A stretch of 64,000 bases of DNA from Streptomyces sp. HNM0574 (GCF_012726235.1 NZ_JAASAH010000021.1:49598-113597), one strand, 5' to 3'; numbered from the stretch's first letter, positions 50,304 to 59,070 are shown. Program-made: numbers and translations. Notes: generated by a model from the letters alone, not told the origin.

Positions 50304-51878
50304 ATGAGCGAGAACGTCGGAACGCGGCCCGGAACGGGTTCCGGGACGCGGGCCGGGCCGAGGGAATGGGCGGGCCTCGCCGCGCTGGCGCTGCCCACGC
50401 TGCTGGTCTCGGTCGACATGACGGTGCTGTACATGGCCCTCCCGAAGATCGCGGAGGACCTGTCGCCCAGCGCCACCCAGACGCTGTGGATCACCGACAT
50501 CTACGGCTTCATGATCGCCGGCGCGCTCATCACCATGGGCACCCTCGGCGACCGGATCGGCCGCCGCAGGCTGCTCATGCTGGGCGGCGCCGGATTCGGC
50601 CTGGCCTCCGTACCGGCCGCGCTCGCCACGAGCCCCGAGACGCTCATCGGCACCCGCGCCCTGCTCGGGATCGCGGGCGCGACGCTCATGCCGTCCTCCC
50701 TGGCGCTCATCACCGGCATGTTCCGCGACGCGCGGGAACGCGCCTCGGCGATCGCCGTGTGGATGGTCGTCTATTCCGCCGGAATGGCCCTCGGCCCGCT
50801 TGTCGGCGGGCTGTTGATGGAACGCTTCTGGTGGGGTTCGGTCTTCCTGCTGAATGTTCCCGTCATGCTCGTCCTGCTGTTCTTCGCGCCGATTCTGCTG
50901 CCTGAATTCCGGGCGCCGGGAAGGCGGCGCATCGACGTCCCGAGCGTCCTCCTCTCGCTCGCCGCCATTCTCCCCGTCGTCTACGGGGTCAAGCGCGTCG
51001 CGAGCGACGGAGGAATGCAGGTACCCGCAGTCGCCGCAATGCTCGCCGGTGCATTCTTCGGCGCCCTTTTCGTCCGGCGTCAGCGGGCGCGGGGAACGGA
51101 CGCGCTGCTGGACACCGGCCTTTTCCGCAATGCCGCATTCAGTTCCGCCGTGGCGATGATGCTGCTCGTGCTGACGGTTTTCGGCGGGGTGTATCTGCTG
51201 TTCACCCAGTACCTGCAACTCGTCGTGGGACTCACTCCCTGGCAGGCCGGGCTGTGGATGCTGCCGCCGGTCCTGGCCATCGCCGCCGGCAACCTGCTGG
51301 CGCCGCCGCTGGCCCGCCGGATGCGCCCGGCGCACGTCTGCGCGGCCGGTCTGGTGGTCGCCGCGCTCGGCGCGCTGCTCTTCGTGCGGGCGGGCGACGG
51401 CGCCGGGACGGGGACGGTGACGCTCGGGTGCGCGGTCGTCCTGTTCGGCGTCAGCCCCATGATGGTGCTCGGCATCGACCTCATCGTCGGCAGCGCCCCG
51501 CCCGAGAAGGCCGGCGCCGCCGCCTCCGTCTCGGAGACCGGCGGCGAGCTCGGATTCGCCCTCGGCGTCGCCACCTTGGGCAGCCTGGCCGCCTTCGTCT
51601 ACCGGCAGAACCTGTCCGGCGCCCTGCCCGAGAGCCTCCCGCCGGAGGCCGGACGGGCGGCCCTGGAGGGGCTGGCCGGAGCCGTCTCCCGGGCGCACGA
51701 GCTGGGCCCGGGCACGGGCGGCGCGCTGCTGGACGCGGCCAAGGGCGCCTTCACCGACGGGATGAGCACCGTCGGACTGGCCGCGAGCGCGGCCTCGGCC
51801 CTGCTGGCGGCGGGCGCGCTGCTCGCCTTCCGGCACATACCACCCACCTCCGGGCCGCCCCCGGAGCCGCAGGACTGA
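50304..51878 (+). CDS. DHA2-family MFS exporter of the peptide operon
   Basis: A 524-residue, roughly 14-helix transporter: VSVDMTVLYMALPKIAEDLSPSATQTLWITDIYGFM (helix 1-2), MGTLGDRIGRRRLLMLGG (loop 2-3), IAGATLMPSSLALITGMFRDARERASAI. It is the first structural gene after the attenuator, 87 bp beyond the peptide stop. It probably exports the pathway product. The start ATG 50304 has a weak RBS, so an earlier in-frame start at about 50211 cannot be ruled out, though it would run through the hairpin. Confidence 0.82.
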   Translation: MSENVGTRPGTGSGTRAGPREWAGLAALALPTLLVSVDMTVLYMALPKIAEDLSPSATQTLWITDIYGFMIAGALITMGTLGDRIGRRRLLMLGGAGFGLASVPAALATSPETLIGTRALLGIAGATLMPSSLALITGMFRDARERASAIAVWMVVYSAGMALGPLVGGLLMERFWWGSVFLLNVPVMLVLLFFAPILLPEFRAPGRRRIDVPSVLLSLAAILPVVYGVKRVASDGGMQVPAVAAMLAGAFFGALFVRRQRARGTDALLDTGLFRNAAFSSAVAMMLLVLTVFGGVYLLFTQYLQLVVGLTPWQAGLWMLPPVLAIAAGNLLAPPLARRMRPAHVCAAGLVVAALGALLFVRAGDGAGTGTVTLGCAVVLFGVSPMMVLGIDLIVGSAPPEKAGAAASVSETGGELGFALGVATLGSLAAFVYRQNLSGALPESLPPEAGRAALEGLAGAVSRAHELGPGTGGALLDAAKGAFTDGMSTVGLAASAASALLAAGALLAFRHIPPTSGPPPEPQD

Positions 51879-51918
51879 CCAACCCGGTCCGTCCGCCCAC
51901 GAGTTCGCGGAGGGGATC

Positions 51919-53283
51919 TTGTTCCCGTACGTCCTGGACCACGAAGTGGCCTCAGCACTGCCGGCCGTCGACCACAGCGGTGACGAGGTCTACTGGAGCA
52001 GCATCGCCCGGATCGAGCGGCACCTGTCGGAGGTGACCCGTGCCTCCGACGGCTACCGGGACACCCTGGTCGAACTCTCCCGCAACCACCCCGAGTGGCC
52101 GGTGCGCGCGCTGAGCCTGCGGCTGCTGGCCCGGGACCTGCCCGAGGACGCCACCGCGCGCGCCGCCATCGGCGCCGCCTCGCACGACGACGTGGACTGG
52201 GTGGCCTTCACCTCGATCCGGCTCGTCGGCGAACTGCGCATCACCGAGGCCATGATGGACCTGATCCGCATCTCCGGCTGGCCGAGCAACTTCACCCGCC
52301 CCGAGTACACCCGCAAACCGGTCGGCTGCGGCGCCGCGTTCACCAAGCGCGCCCTGGTCGGCATCCTCGGCACCGACGACCACGTGCGGCTGCGCGAGCT
52401 GGAGGACGAGCACTTCGCCGACACCCGCCGCCGGATCGCCGACAGCCGCCGCCCCAGGGAGAGTTCGGACGTCGTCACGGTCCCCGCAGGCCCGTTCATC
52501 GCCGGGGCCTCGCCGGAGCAGATGTCGGGCACCGGACCGTTCCGGATGGACGACTCGGACAACGTCTGGCACATCGTCGACCTCCCCGCCTTCGCCGTCG
52601 ACCGCACCACGGTCACCAACGAGCGCTACGCCCGCTTCCTCAAGGAGGCCGAGGGCACGACCGAGTTCGACCACCCCGACCGGCTCGGCGCCGACCACCG
52701 CCCCGCGCACTGGCACGACCGGCGGTTCAACCGGCCGGAACTGCCCGTCGTCGGCGTCGACTGGTACGACGCCTGGGCCTTCGCCAAGTGGGCCGGCGGT
52801 CGGCTGCCGTCCGAGCAGGAGTGGGAGAAGGCCGCGCGCGGCACCGACGCGCGCGTCTTCCCCTGGGGCAGCACCTGGGACCCGGCGCGGGTGAACTACG
52901 TGGACCGCGCGCTCGGCACCGAGATCACCGACCTGGCCGGACTGGAGCGGGCCCTGACCGCCGTCACCTCCCACGACCACCCGGCCGAACCGGTGCTCCC
53001 CGCCGACGCGCTGCCCGAGGGCGCGGGCCCGTACGGGACGCTCCAGATGGCCGGGAACGTCTGGGAGATCACCCGGACCAACTTCTTCACCCGCCGGGAC
53101 ATGGAACCGTTCTTCGCGCGGCGCGAACCGGTGGAGTTCATGAACCGCAAGGAAGCCTTCCACGTGCTCAAGGGCGGCACCTGGACCTCCCCCTCCGCCT
53201 GCCTGACCACGTTCTACCGAGGCAAGGACCTGCTCACCGACCGGCACAACGAGGTCGGCTTCCGCTGCGTCTACGACGCCTGA
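51919..53283 (+). CDS. HEAT-repeat plus SUMF1/FGE-like protein
   Basis: A 454-residue fusion. Residues 1-175 are helical, HEAT-like (LVELSRNHPEWPVRALSLRLLARDLPEDATARAAIG...). Residues about 190-450 are a SUMF1/formylglycine-generating-enzyme-type C-lectin fold: VTVPAGPFIAGASPEQ, FAVDRTTVTNERYARFLKEA, PVVGVDWYDAWAFAKWAGGRLPSEQEWEKAARG, MAGNVWEI and GFRCV. The copper-ligand pair of FGE is incomplete: KGGTWTSPSAC keeps the second Cys but lacks the first. TTG 51919 is used; GGAGGGG is only 3 bases upstream, so a later GTG is possible. It is likely to modify or bind the peptide. Confidence 0.75.
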   Translation: MFPYVLDHEVASALPAVDHSGDEVYWSSIARIERHLSEVTRASDGYRDTLVELSRNHPEWPVRALSLRLLARDLPEDATARAAIGAASHDDVDWVAFTSIRLVGELRITEAMMDLIRISGWPSNFTRPEYTRKPVGCGAAFTKRALVGILGTDDHVRLRELEDEHFADTRRRIADSRRPRESSDVVTVPAGPFIAGASPEQMSGTGPFRMDDSDNVWHIVDLPAFAVDRTTVTNERYARFLKEAEGTTEFDHPDRLGADHRPAHWHDRRFNRPELPVVGVDWYDAWAFAKWAGGRLPSEQEWEKAARGTDARVFPWGSTWDPARVNYVDRALGTEITDLAGLERALTAVTSHDHPAEPVLPADALPEGAGPYGTLQMAGNVWEITRTNFFTRRDMEPFFARREPVEFMNRKEAFHVLKGGTWTSPSACLTTFYRGKDLLTDRHNEVGFRCVYDA

Positions 53284-53297
53284 GACCGGGGACCAGG

Positions 53298-54695
53298 ATG
53301 AAGATCACCTCTTTCGGGCACGCGACCCTCCTCATCGAGCACGCCGGACGCCGCGTGCTCGTCGACCCCTGGCTCTCCCAGCGGCTCGACCGCTTCTGGG
53401 AGCGCAACCCGGTGCTCCCCGACGGCCTGCTGGAGATCCTGGAGGGCGGCGTCGACCACATCGTCCTGACCCACCACCACTGCGACCACCTGCACTACCC
53501 GAGCCTGCGCAGGCTGGCCTCGGTCCTCGGCGTGACCCCGGGGTCCGATCCCGGCAGCCGGCCCGACGTCGAGGTGCTCTTCCCGCACAGCGGGTACCCG
53601 ATGTTCACCGCCTCCGGCATGGGGCACATGCCGATCCCGCAGACGCTGCGCCGGCTCGGCTTCCACCGCTTCCGCCCGCTGCGCGAGGGCGACAAGGCGG
53701 ACCTGGGCGGGCTCACCGTGCGCGCCTTCCCCTCGCGGGTGCGGTTCCCCGAGATGAGCGTGCTGTTCGAGAGCGACACCGGCGCCGTGATGTTCTGCGC
53801 GGACGCGGTGCAGCACCCGAAGACCTGGGAGTACTTCACCGGCCCCGACGCGCCCCGGGTGGACGTGGCGTTCCTCCCGGCGCACAGCATCGTTCCCCGG
53901 AACGTGCTCACCGAACGGAAGCTCTTCACCTCCTACGAGGAGGCCCGCTCCAACTCGATCGCCGTCTTCGACCGGTACGTCAGCACCATGGATGCCAGGG
54001 TGACCGTGCCCTTCGCCTGCGGCTGGCGGGTCAGCTCCGAGGACGCGCCGCTGGACTGGTGCAACCGCACCATGTACCCGTTCACCCCGGTGCAGGCCGT
54101 CGAGCGGCTGCGGCTGACGGGCCGCCGCGGCGAACTCCTGCCGCCCGCCACGGTGTTGCGGCTCGACGGCAAGGACGTCGAGGTGAGCACGGTGCCCGGC
54201 GTCGAGGTCCCGGAGGACCCGGTCACCGCCTACCGCCGGATCGAACTCGACCCGGGCACGGAGATACCCCCCTTCGACCCGGCGACCGACCGCTGCGGCA
54301 CCCAGCGCGAGCCGAGCGCCCGGCTGGCCGGGCAGCTCATGGACGGCCTGGTCGGCAGCGACGTCTGGTGCCAGGCGCTGGAGACGGGACGCCGCTACGG
54401 GCTGCACGTCACCGACGACGCCGGCGGCACCGAGTCCTTCGTCCTGGAACCGGCGTCCGGCCGGGTCGAGACGCAGCAGGTCGCACCGGAGGACCGGGCC
54501 ACCGGCCGCTACACGGAGATCGCGGGCTCGACCCTCCAGGCGCTCCTCGACGGTGACCTGCTGTACGGCAGCTCCTGGGGCCTGTGGACGAGCAACGTCG
54601 CCATCCTGCCCGCGGTGTTCCACCATCCGCGGTTCAATGCCCGGCACCTGGACACCGTCCTCGCCCGCCCGGCCCACCCGTCCATCCGCAACTGA
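53298..54695 (+). CDS. Metallo-beta-lactamase-fold hydrolase/oxidoreductase with C-terminal extension
   Basis: A 465-residue protein. The MBL motif HxHxDH is visible as THHHCDHLH (His59, His61, Asp63, His64), with further ligands in VMFCADAVQH (Asp) and the later HSIVPRN region. The core resembles UlaG-like enzymes (KITSFGHATLLIEHAGRRVLVDPWL). Residues 300-465 form an additional domain (SARLAGQLMDGLVGSDVWCQALETGRRYGL...) I do not recognise. It starts 14 bases after the FGE-like stop. PqqB in the PQQ pathway is another MBL protein working on a peptide-derived product, a useful analogy only. Confidence 0.8.
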   Translation: MKITSFGHATLLIEHAGRRVLVDPWLSQRLDRFWERNPVLPDGLLEILEGGVDHIVLTHHHCDHLHYPSLRRLASVLGVTPGSDPGSRPDVEVLFPHSGYPMFTASGMGHMPIPQTLRRLGFHRFRPLREGDKADLGGLTVRAFPSRVRFPEMSVLFESDTGAVMFCADAVQHPKTWEYFTGPDAPRVDVAFLPAHSIVPRNVLTERKLFTSYEEARSNSIAVFDRYVSTMDARVTVPFACGWRVSSEDAPLDWCNRTMYPFTPVQAVERLRLTGRRGELLPPATVLRLDGKDVEVSTVPGVEVPEDPVTAYRRIELDPGTEIPPFDPATDRCGTQREPSARLAGQLMDGLVGSDVWCQALETGRRYGLHVTDDAGGTESFVLEPASGRVETQQVAPEDRATGRYTEIAGSTLQALLDGDLLYGSSWGLWTSNVAILPAVFHHPRFNARHLDTVLARPAHPSIRN

Positions 54696-54735
54696 CCGCA
54701 CACCGCACCGAACACCGAACATGAGGGAGCAGTGC

Positions 54736-55818
54736 ATGACCGAGAACGCTTGGGAAGCCCGGAAGCTCGCCACGGCCGCCGAACTCGACCCGCGGCCCGT
54801 CGAGCTGCCGCCCGAGGTGGCACAGGAATGGTGCAACTTCACGCTCTTCCTGCCCGAGCGGCTGCCCGCCGGCACCTCGCTCGGCGCGGGAACGGTACGC
54901 CGTGAGGCACCCCCCGGCCGGGTCGGCGAGCACACCGCCGGGCGTACCCCGTGGAGCGAGAACAACCCCAGCGCGCACCGCTTCGAGATCACCGGCCGGG
55001 AACGCCGCCTCCGCGTCAAGCAGTTCCTGTACGACTGGGCGTTCCCCGCGCTCGGCCACCCCTGCCTGTGGGAGAGCGGCACCCAGGCCGAGCCGGTCGA
55101 CGAGCACCACGTGCTGTGGTTCGGCACCGACTACGCGGGCAAGCCCGGCGCCTCCGCGCGCATCGCCCGCACCCTCGTCGAACTCTCCGTGCTGGAAGGC
55201 GAGTTCAGCCGGGCCGAGCTGCTCGACCTGTACCGCTCGCTGCGGCCGGTCGCGCCGGGCGTCGCGGAGCGCGTCGGCGCCACGCCGTTCCACGGGCTGA
55301 GCTACTGGGCGCGCCGCCCCGAGGCCCACGTCATCGCCGTCCCGCTCGGGCTGTGGCGGGTCCGCCAGTCGGGCAACCTCCGCCTGGTGTGGTCGGAGAC
55401 GGCGCACACGGCGCGGGACGCGAAGGACGCCGGGCTGCCGGACGAGCTGGGCGGGCTCGCACTGGACTCCTTCGCGCGCGAGACCGGCGGCGAGGACTGG
55501 ACGGAGCTGGAGGTGGTCTACAGCGGCGGCCGGCTGCGGGAGAAGGAGCTGCGGCTGCACGTCTACCGCCGCAGCCCCGTCCAGGGCGCGCCCGAACGGG
55601 ACGACCACCCCGGCACCTTCGAGGAGCTGCGGGCGGGCGGCCGCACCGTCCGCCTCGCCTCGATCGACAGCGGCTGCGGCCCGTTCGACGCCCTCGTCGA
55701 GAGCCCGGACGGCGGCCAGCGGCTGCGGCTGATGAGCGGCACCGGCGTCGGCTGCGACCGCCAGTGGTTCCTCGGCGCGCTCAACGAACTCGTCCCGCAG
55801 GCCGACACCTTGGGCTGA
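54736..55818 (+). CDS. Unrecognised 360-residue protein of the peptide operon
   Basis: I recognise no family. It starts MTENAWEARKLATAAELDPRP. A first half (EVAQEWCNFTLFLPERLPAGTS...RFEITGRERRLRVKQFLYDWAFPALGHPCLWES) and a second half (HVIAVPLGLWRVRQSGNLRLVWSETAHTARDAKDAGLP...) are both rich in strands and aromatic residues, without a metal or nucleotide motif. Four cysteines are scattered (CNF, HPCLW, SGCGPF, GCDRQW). Soluble, with no signal peptide. GGGAG precedes ATG 54736. Its place between the MBL and flavin genes implies the same pathway. Confidence 0.7.
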   Translation: MTENAWEARKLATAAELDPRPVELPPEVAQEWCNFTLFLPERLPAGTSLGAGTVRREAPPGRVGEHTAGRTPWSENNPSAHRFEITGRERRLRVKQFLYDWAFPALGHPCLWESGTQAEPVDEHHVLWFGTDYAGKPGASARIARTLVELSVLEGEFSRAELLDLYRSLRPVAPGVAERVGATPFHGLSYWARRPEAHVIAVPLGLWRVRQSGNLRLVWSETAHTARDAKDAGLPDELGGLALDSFARETGGEDWTELEVVYSGGRLREKELRLHVYRRSPVQGAPERDDHPGTFEELRAGGRTVRLASIDSGCGPFDALVESPDGGQRLRLMSGTGVGCDRQWFLGALNELVPQADTLG

Positions 55819-55902
55819 ACCGCGAGCCGGACGGACGGGGTCAACGGGGGCTCAACGGGGGCCGACCGGCACCGCCGGGACGGCCGGAAGGGGAGCGGGC
55901 AC

Positions 55903-57306
55903 ATGCCGGAACGGATCATCTTCAACGCGTTCGAGATGAACTGCCTCGCGCACATGGCACACGGCCTGTGGGCCCACCCGGCGGACAACCGCCGCCGGTA
56001 CACCGAGCTGAGCTACTGGACGGACCTCGCCGAACTGCTCGAACGCGGCAGATTCGACGCCCTGTTCCTCGCCGACGTGCTCGGCGTCTACGACACCTAC
56101 GGCGGCAGCCGGGACCCGGCGGTGGCGGGCGGGGTGCAGGTACCGGCCAACGACCCGCTGCTGACCGTCCCGGCGATGGCCGCCCGCACCGAGCACCTCG
56201 GCTTCGCCGTCTCGGTGTCCACCAGCTACGAGCCGCCCTTCGGGCACGCCCGCCGCCTCTCCACCCTCGACCACCTCACCCGCGGCCGCGTCGGCTGGAA
56301 CGTCGTCACCTCCTATCTGCCCGGCGCTGCCCGGAACTTCGGCCACTCCCGGATGACCCCGCACGACGAGCGCTACGACCGGGCCGACGAGTACCTGGAG
56401 GTCTGCTACCGGCTGTGGGAGGAGAGCTGGGAGGACGGCGCGGTGCTCGCCGACCGGGAGCGGCAGCGGTACGCAGACCCGGCCAAGGTGCACGCCGTCG
56501 ACCACGCGGGCACCTGGTTCGACGTCGCGGGCCCGCACCTGTGCGAGCCGTCCCCGCAGCGCACGCCGGTGCTCTACCAGGCGGGGAACTCGCCGCGCGG
56601 CCGGGAGTTCGCGGCCCGGCACGCCGAGTGCGTCTTCCTCAGCGGCGTCACGCCCGAGGGCCTGCGCCGGGACGCCGAGGACATCCGGGCCAGGGCCGCG
56701 GCCCAGGGCCGCGACCCGCGCGGGATCAGGCTGCTGACCAGCCTGGCGGTCGTGGTCGCCGGGACGGGCGCCGAGGCCCGCCACCGGTACGCGGAGCTCC
56801 AGGGCTGGGTGGACCGGGAGGGCATGCTCGCCCAGTTCTGCGGCACCTCCGGCTTCGACCTGCACGGCCGCGACCGCGCGGCCCCGCTCGTCCCGCACCG
56901 CACCGACCACGGGCAGGGCGCCGCGGCCCTGTTCGCCGAGGGCAGGCCGGACGGGCCCACGGTCGGCGAGACGGCGGACAACGCCGCGGCGCTCGGGCGG
57001 ACCACGCTGCTCGCGGTGGGCTCACCGGGCGAGGTCGCCGACCGGATCGAGGGCTGGGTCGAGGAGACCGGCCTCGACGGGTTCAACCTCGTGCCGTTCC
57101 TCGCGCCCGGCAGCTTCACCGACTTCGTCGACCTCGTCGTCCCCGAACTCCAGCGGCGCGGCCGGTACCGCACGGAGTACGAGCCGGGCACCTTCCGTGA
57201 GCAACTCTTCGGCCCGGGCGCCGCGTTGCTGCCCGCCGACCATCCGGGCGGACGGATACGTGCGGGCGGCGCATCCGCCCGCACGGCCGGGGCCGCACCG
57301 GGCTGA
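55903..57306 (+). CDS. LLM-class FMN-dependent monooxygenase (NtaA/SnaA/DszA type)
   Basis: A 467-residue TIM-barrel enzyme: IIFNAFEMNCLAHMAHGLWAHPADNRRRYTELSYWTDLAELLERGRFDALFLADVLG and a long insert LTVPAMAARTEHLGFAVSVSTSYEPPFGHARRLSTLDHLTRGRVGWNVVTS are typical. PVLYQAGNSPRGREFAARHAECVFLS and FNLVPFLAPGSFTDFVDLVVPELQRRGRYRTEY follow the nitrilotriacetate/pristinamycin monooxygenase group, which uses FMNH2 from a separate reductase. AAGGGGAG precedes ATG 55903. Last gene of the operon; a 17-bp hairpin follows at 57321. Confidence 0.88.
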   Translation: MPERIIFNAFEMNCLAHMAHGLWAHPADNRRRYTELSYWTDLAELLERGRFDALFLADVLGVYDTYGGSRDPAVAGGVQVPANDPLLTVPAMAARTEHLGFAVSVSTSYEPPFGHARRLSTLDHLTRGRVGWNVVTSYLPGAARNFGHSRMTPHDERYDRADEYLEVCYRLWEESWEDGAVLADRERQRYADPAKVHAVDHAGTWFDVAGPHLCEPSPQRTPVLYQAGNSPRGREFAARHAECVFLSGVTPEGLRRDAEDIRARAAAQGRDPRGIRLLTSLAVVVAGTGAEARHRYAELQGWVDREGMLAQFCGTSGFDLHGRDRAAPLVPHRTDHGQGAAALFAEGRPDGPTVGETADNAAALGRTTLLAVGSPGEVADRIEGWVEETGLDGFNLVPFLAPGSFTDFVDLVVPELQRRGRYRTEYEPGTFREQLFGPGAALLPADHPGGRIRAGGASARTAGAAPG

Positions 57307-57320
57307 CCCGGACGGCCCCC

Positions 57321-57362
57321 GGCGCTGGACGCCCGCGCTCCTCGTCGCGGGCGTCCAGCGCC
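57321..57362. terminator. Strong convergent terminator hairpin
   Basis: Arms 57321-57337 and 57346-57362 are exact complements (17 bp) with an 8-nt loop, between the LLM monooxygenase and the convergent GNAT gene. It bounds the peptide operon on the right. Confidence 0.85.
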
Positions 57363-57365
57363 ACG

Positions 57366-57860
57366 TCAACCGCCGTGCGGGCCCCGGTATCTGCGCAGCC
57401 CCGGGTAGGCGCCGGGCTCGAACCCGAGGGAGGCGTACAGCGGTTGGCCCTGCGCGGTGGCGTGCAGCTCCACGCCCGGCACGCCCCCGGCCTCGAACCA
57501 CTCCAGCAGCGACGTCATCACCGCGCGCGCCAGCCCCCGTCCGCGCCAGCCCGGGTCCGTCACCGTCCACAGCACGTATCCCGCGCGCCCGGCCGGGTTC
57601 GACGGGTCCGGCAGGCGGTCCGAGACGATCCCGGCGGCCTGCGCCACGAGCCCGCCGGGGCGCCGCGGATGATCCATGACGCAGACGCGTACGTCGTGCT
57701 CCAGGCGCCGGCGGAGCGTCTCCCGGGTGGCGTCCCGCCAGGCCGGGTCCGAGGCGTCCATCCCGGCCTCCTCGAACATCACCGTGCCCAGGCGGATGAT
57801 TTCCCCGATGTCGGCCGCGGTGGCCGGACGCGGTTTTAATGCTGCTTTCATATTCGGCAT
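57366..57860 (-). CDS. GNAT-family N-acetyltransferase
   Basis: A 164-residue protein. The acetyl-CoA pyrophosphate loop Q/RxxGxG/A is visible as WRGRGLARAVMTSLLEWFEAGG, preceded by AGYVLWTVTDPG, and the tail is PLYASLGFEPGAYPGLRRY. ATG 57860 is preferred (GAGGAG upstream); the next ATG (57851) is 3 codons on. Substrate unknown. It sits between the peptide operon and the IS630-like gene, separated from the former by a terminator. Confidence 0.85.
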   Translation of the reverse strand: MPNMKAALKPRPATAADIGEIIRLGTVMFEEAGMDASDPAWRDATRETLRRRLEHDVRVCVMDHPRRPGGLVAQAAGIVSDRLPDPSNPAGRAGYVLWTVTDPGWRGRGLARAVMTSLLEWFEAGGVPGVELHATAQGQPLYASLGFEPGAYPGLRRYRGPHGG

Positions 57861-57901
57861 CTGAGCTGGCGCTCCTCGTGTTCTCCGTGCGGCGGTCCGG
57901 G

Positions 57902-58705
57902 TCAGGAAGCGGCGGGCCGGGCCCGTGAAACGGCCGTGAAATGCGCGTAGTCGGGGAAGAAGGACAGCTGAATGCGGTCCGCGTGCGCGTGCACGAAACG
58001 CGACACCTCGGCCGAGGTGTGCAGCGCGCTGACACCCGTCACCAGGATCAGGTTGCTCTCGGTGTCTTCCATCAGGTCCTTGCAGAATGCGACGAAGTGC
58101 CGCGGCAGGATTTTCCCGCGGTGCACCCGGAAGCGCTGTTCCGCCCGCAGGGTGAGCGCGGACAGCAACCAGTCCCGGCGCTGCGGCGCGAGCGGGGCCT
58201 CGTCGGCGAACAGGATCGCCGCCTCGCGCCGCTCCGCCTCGGCCCGCAGCAGCGGGTAGGTGTGCTCCTCCCAGTCCCTGACCTCGGCACTGTCCTGCTG
58301 GAAGGCCGAACACAGCGGCAGCCGGGAGGAGATGCCCAGCCGCCGCAGCGCCCGCGCGACCGTCACCGTGGACACGTCCACCCCGAACCGGTCCCGCGCG
58401 AGCGTGCGGATCAGGGGTCTCGTCCACAGTCCGGCCGGCAGCCCCCAGTCCCGGGGCTCGGTGCCGAACACGACCGAACGGAGCCGCTCCAGCTGGTCGT
58501 CGGAGAATTTCGCCGGACGTCCCGTACCCGAGCGGACGTGGACATTGTCGATGCCGCCCGCCCGGTACTGCTGGTGCCAGCGGAAAACCGTCCGCCGCCC
58601 GACCCCCAGCATTTCGGCGACCTGTGCGCTGCTCTGACCGGATTCGACGAGTTGAACGGCGAGGATGCGTTCTTCGGTCGTGGCGCGCTTACCCCGGTTG
58701 GCCAT
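57902..58705 (-). CDS. IS630-transposase-like protein, catalytic motif degenerate (possible domesticated regulator)
   Basis: A 267-residue protein. The N-terminal helix-turn-helix pair is intact: ERILAVQLVESGQSSAQVAEMLGVGRRTVFRWHQQYRAGG, then a winged part LIRTLARDRFGVDVSTVTVARALRRLGISS, as in IS630 transposases. In the DDE half, ILFADEAPLAP keeps the first Asp, but the expected second Asp region reads ILVTGVSALHTS and the PPYSPELNPIE box is FFPDYAHFTA with no Glu. No terminal inverted repeats were noticed. GGAGGA precedes ATG 58705. It is likely a DNA-binding relic kept as a regulator, perhaps of the neighbouring peptide operon. Confidence 0.7.
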   Translation of the reverse strand: MANRGKRATTEERILAVQLVESGQSSAQVAEMLGVGRRTVFRWHQQYRAGGIDNVHVRSGTGRPAKFSDDQLERLRSVVFGTEPRDWGLPAGLWTRPLIRTLARDRFGVDVSTVTVARALRRLGISSRLPLCSAFQQDSAEVRDWEEHTYPLLRAEAERREAAILFADEAPLAPQRRDWLLSALTLRAEQRFRVHRGKILPRHFVAFCKDLMEDTESNLILVTGVSALHTSAEVSRFVHAHADRIQLSFFPDYAHFTAVSRARPAAS

Positions 58706-59070
58706 GAAGGAAATCCTCCAGGACGGAAGACCTGAATGGGAACGCCGGTAAGGCTACCCTTAGCCCGCCCCCGGGTGCCAGGTCGCCCGGTAAGGCGCCG
58801 GGAACGCCCGCCGGGTCGAAATGCCTCTCGCCGCAGTGCATTTGAAGAATGGTCAGAGGTGCCGTCGGGGTCAGGGGGTCACCCGCGACGGCCGCGTGAT
58901 CCCGCCACCACTCCGAGTCACCCCGCCCTGCCCGGACCCGGCATGTCTCGCCCCTCTGGCACAACGTGCCACTTGGGCGTATTGTGAAGGAGTGGCCGGG
59001 ATCCCGGCCGCAGCCGACCATCCGCCCGCACGGACCGAGACCCGGCCGCCCGGCGACGAAGGAGAAGACC
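58706..59070. other. Intergenic region with regulatory elements before the SDR gene
   Basis: No gene. It separates the IS630-like gene (minus) from the SDR gene (plus). An inverted repeat lies at 58957-58971 and a -10-like TATTGT at 58980-58985. GAAGGAGAAG is the RBS directly before ATG 59071. Confidence 0.55.
58957..58971. promoter_or_regulatory. Operator-like inverted repeat TGGCAC-AAC-GTGCCA
   Basis: A perfect 6-bp inverted repeat with a 3-bp centre. It overlaps the expected -35 of a promoter whose -10 would be TATTGT (58980-58985, 17 nt after TGGCAC). A repressor bound here would block transcription of the SDR gene; the TetR at 60826 is the obvious candidate. Confidence 0.5.

Noticed and set aside
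57902..58705. Active insertion sequence
   Set aside because: I saw no flanking terminal inverted repeats or target duplication, and two catalytic positions are missing.
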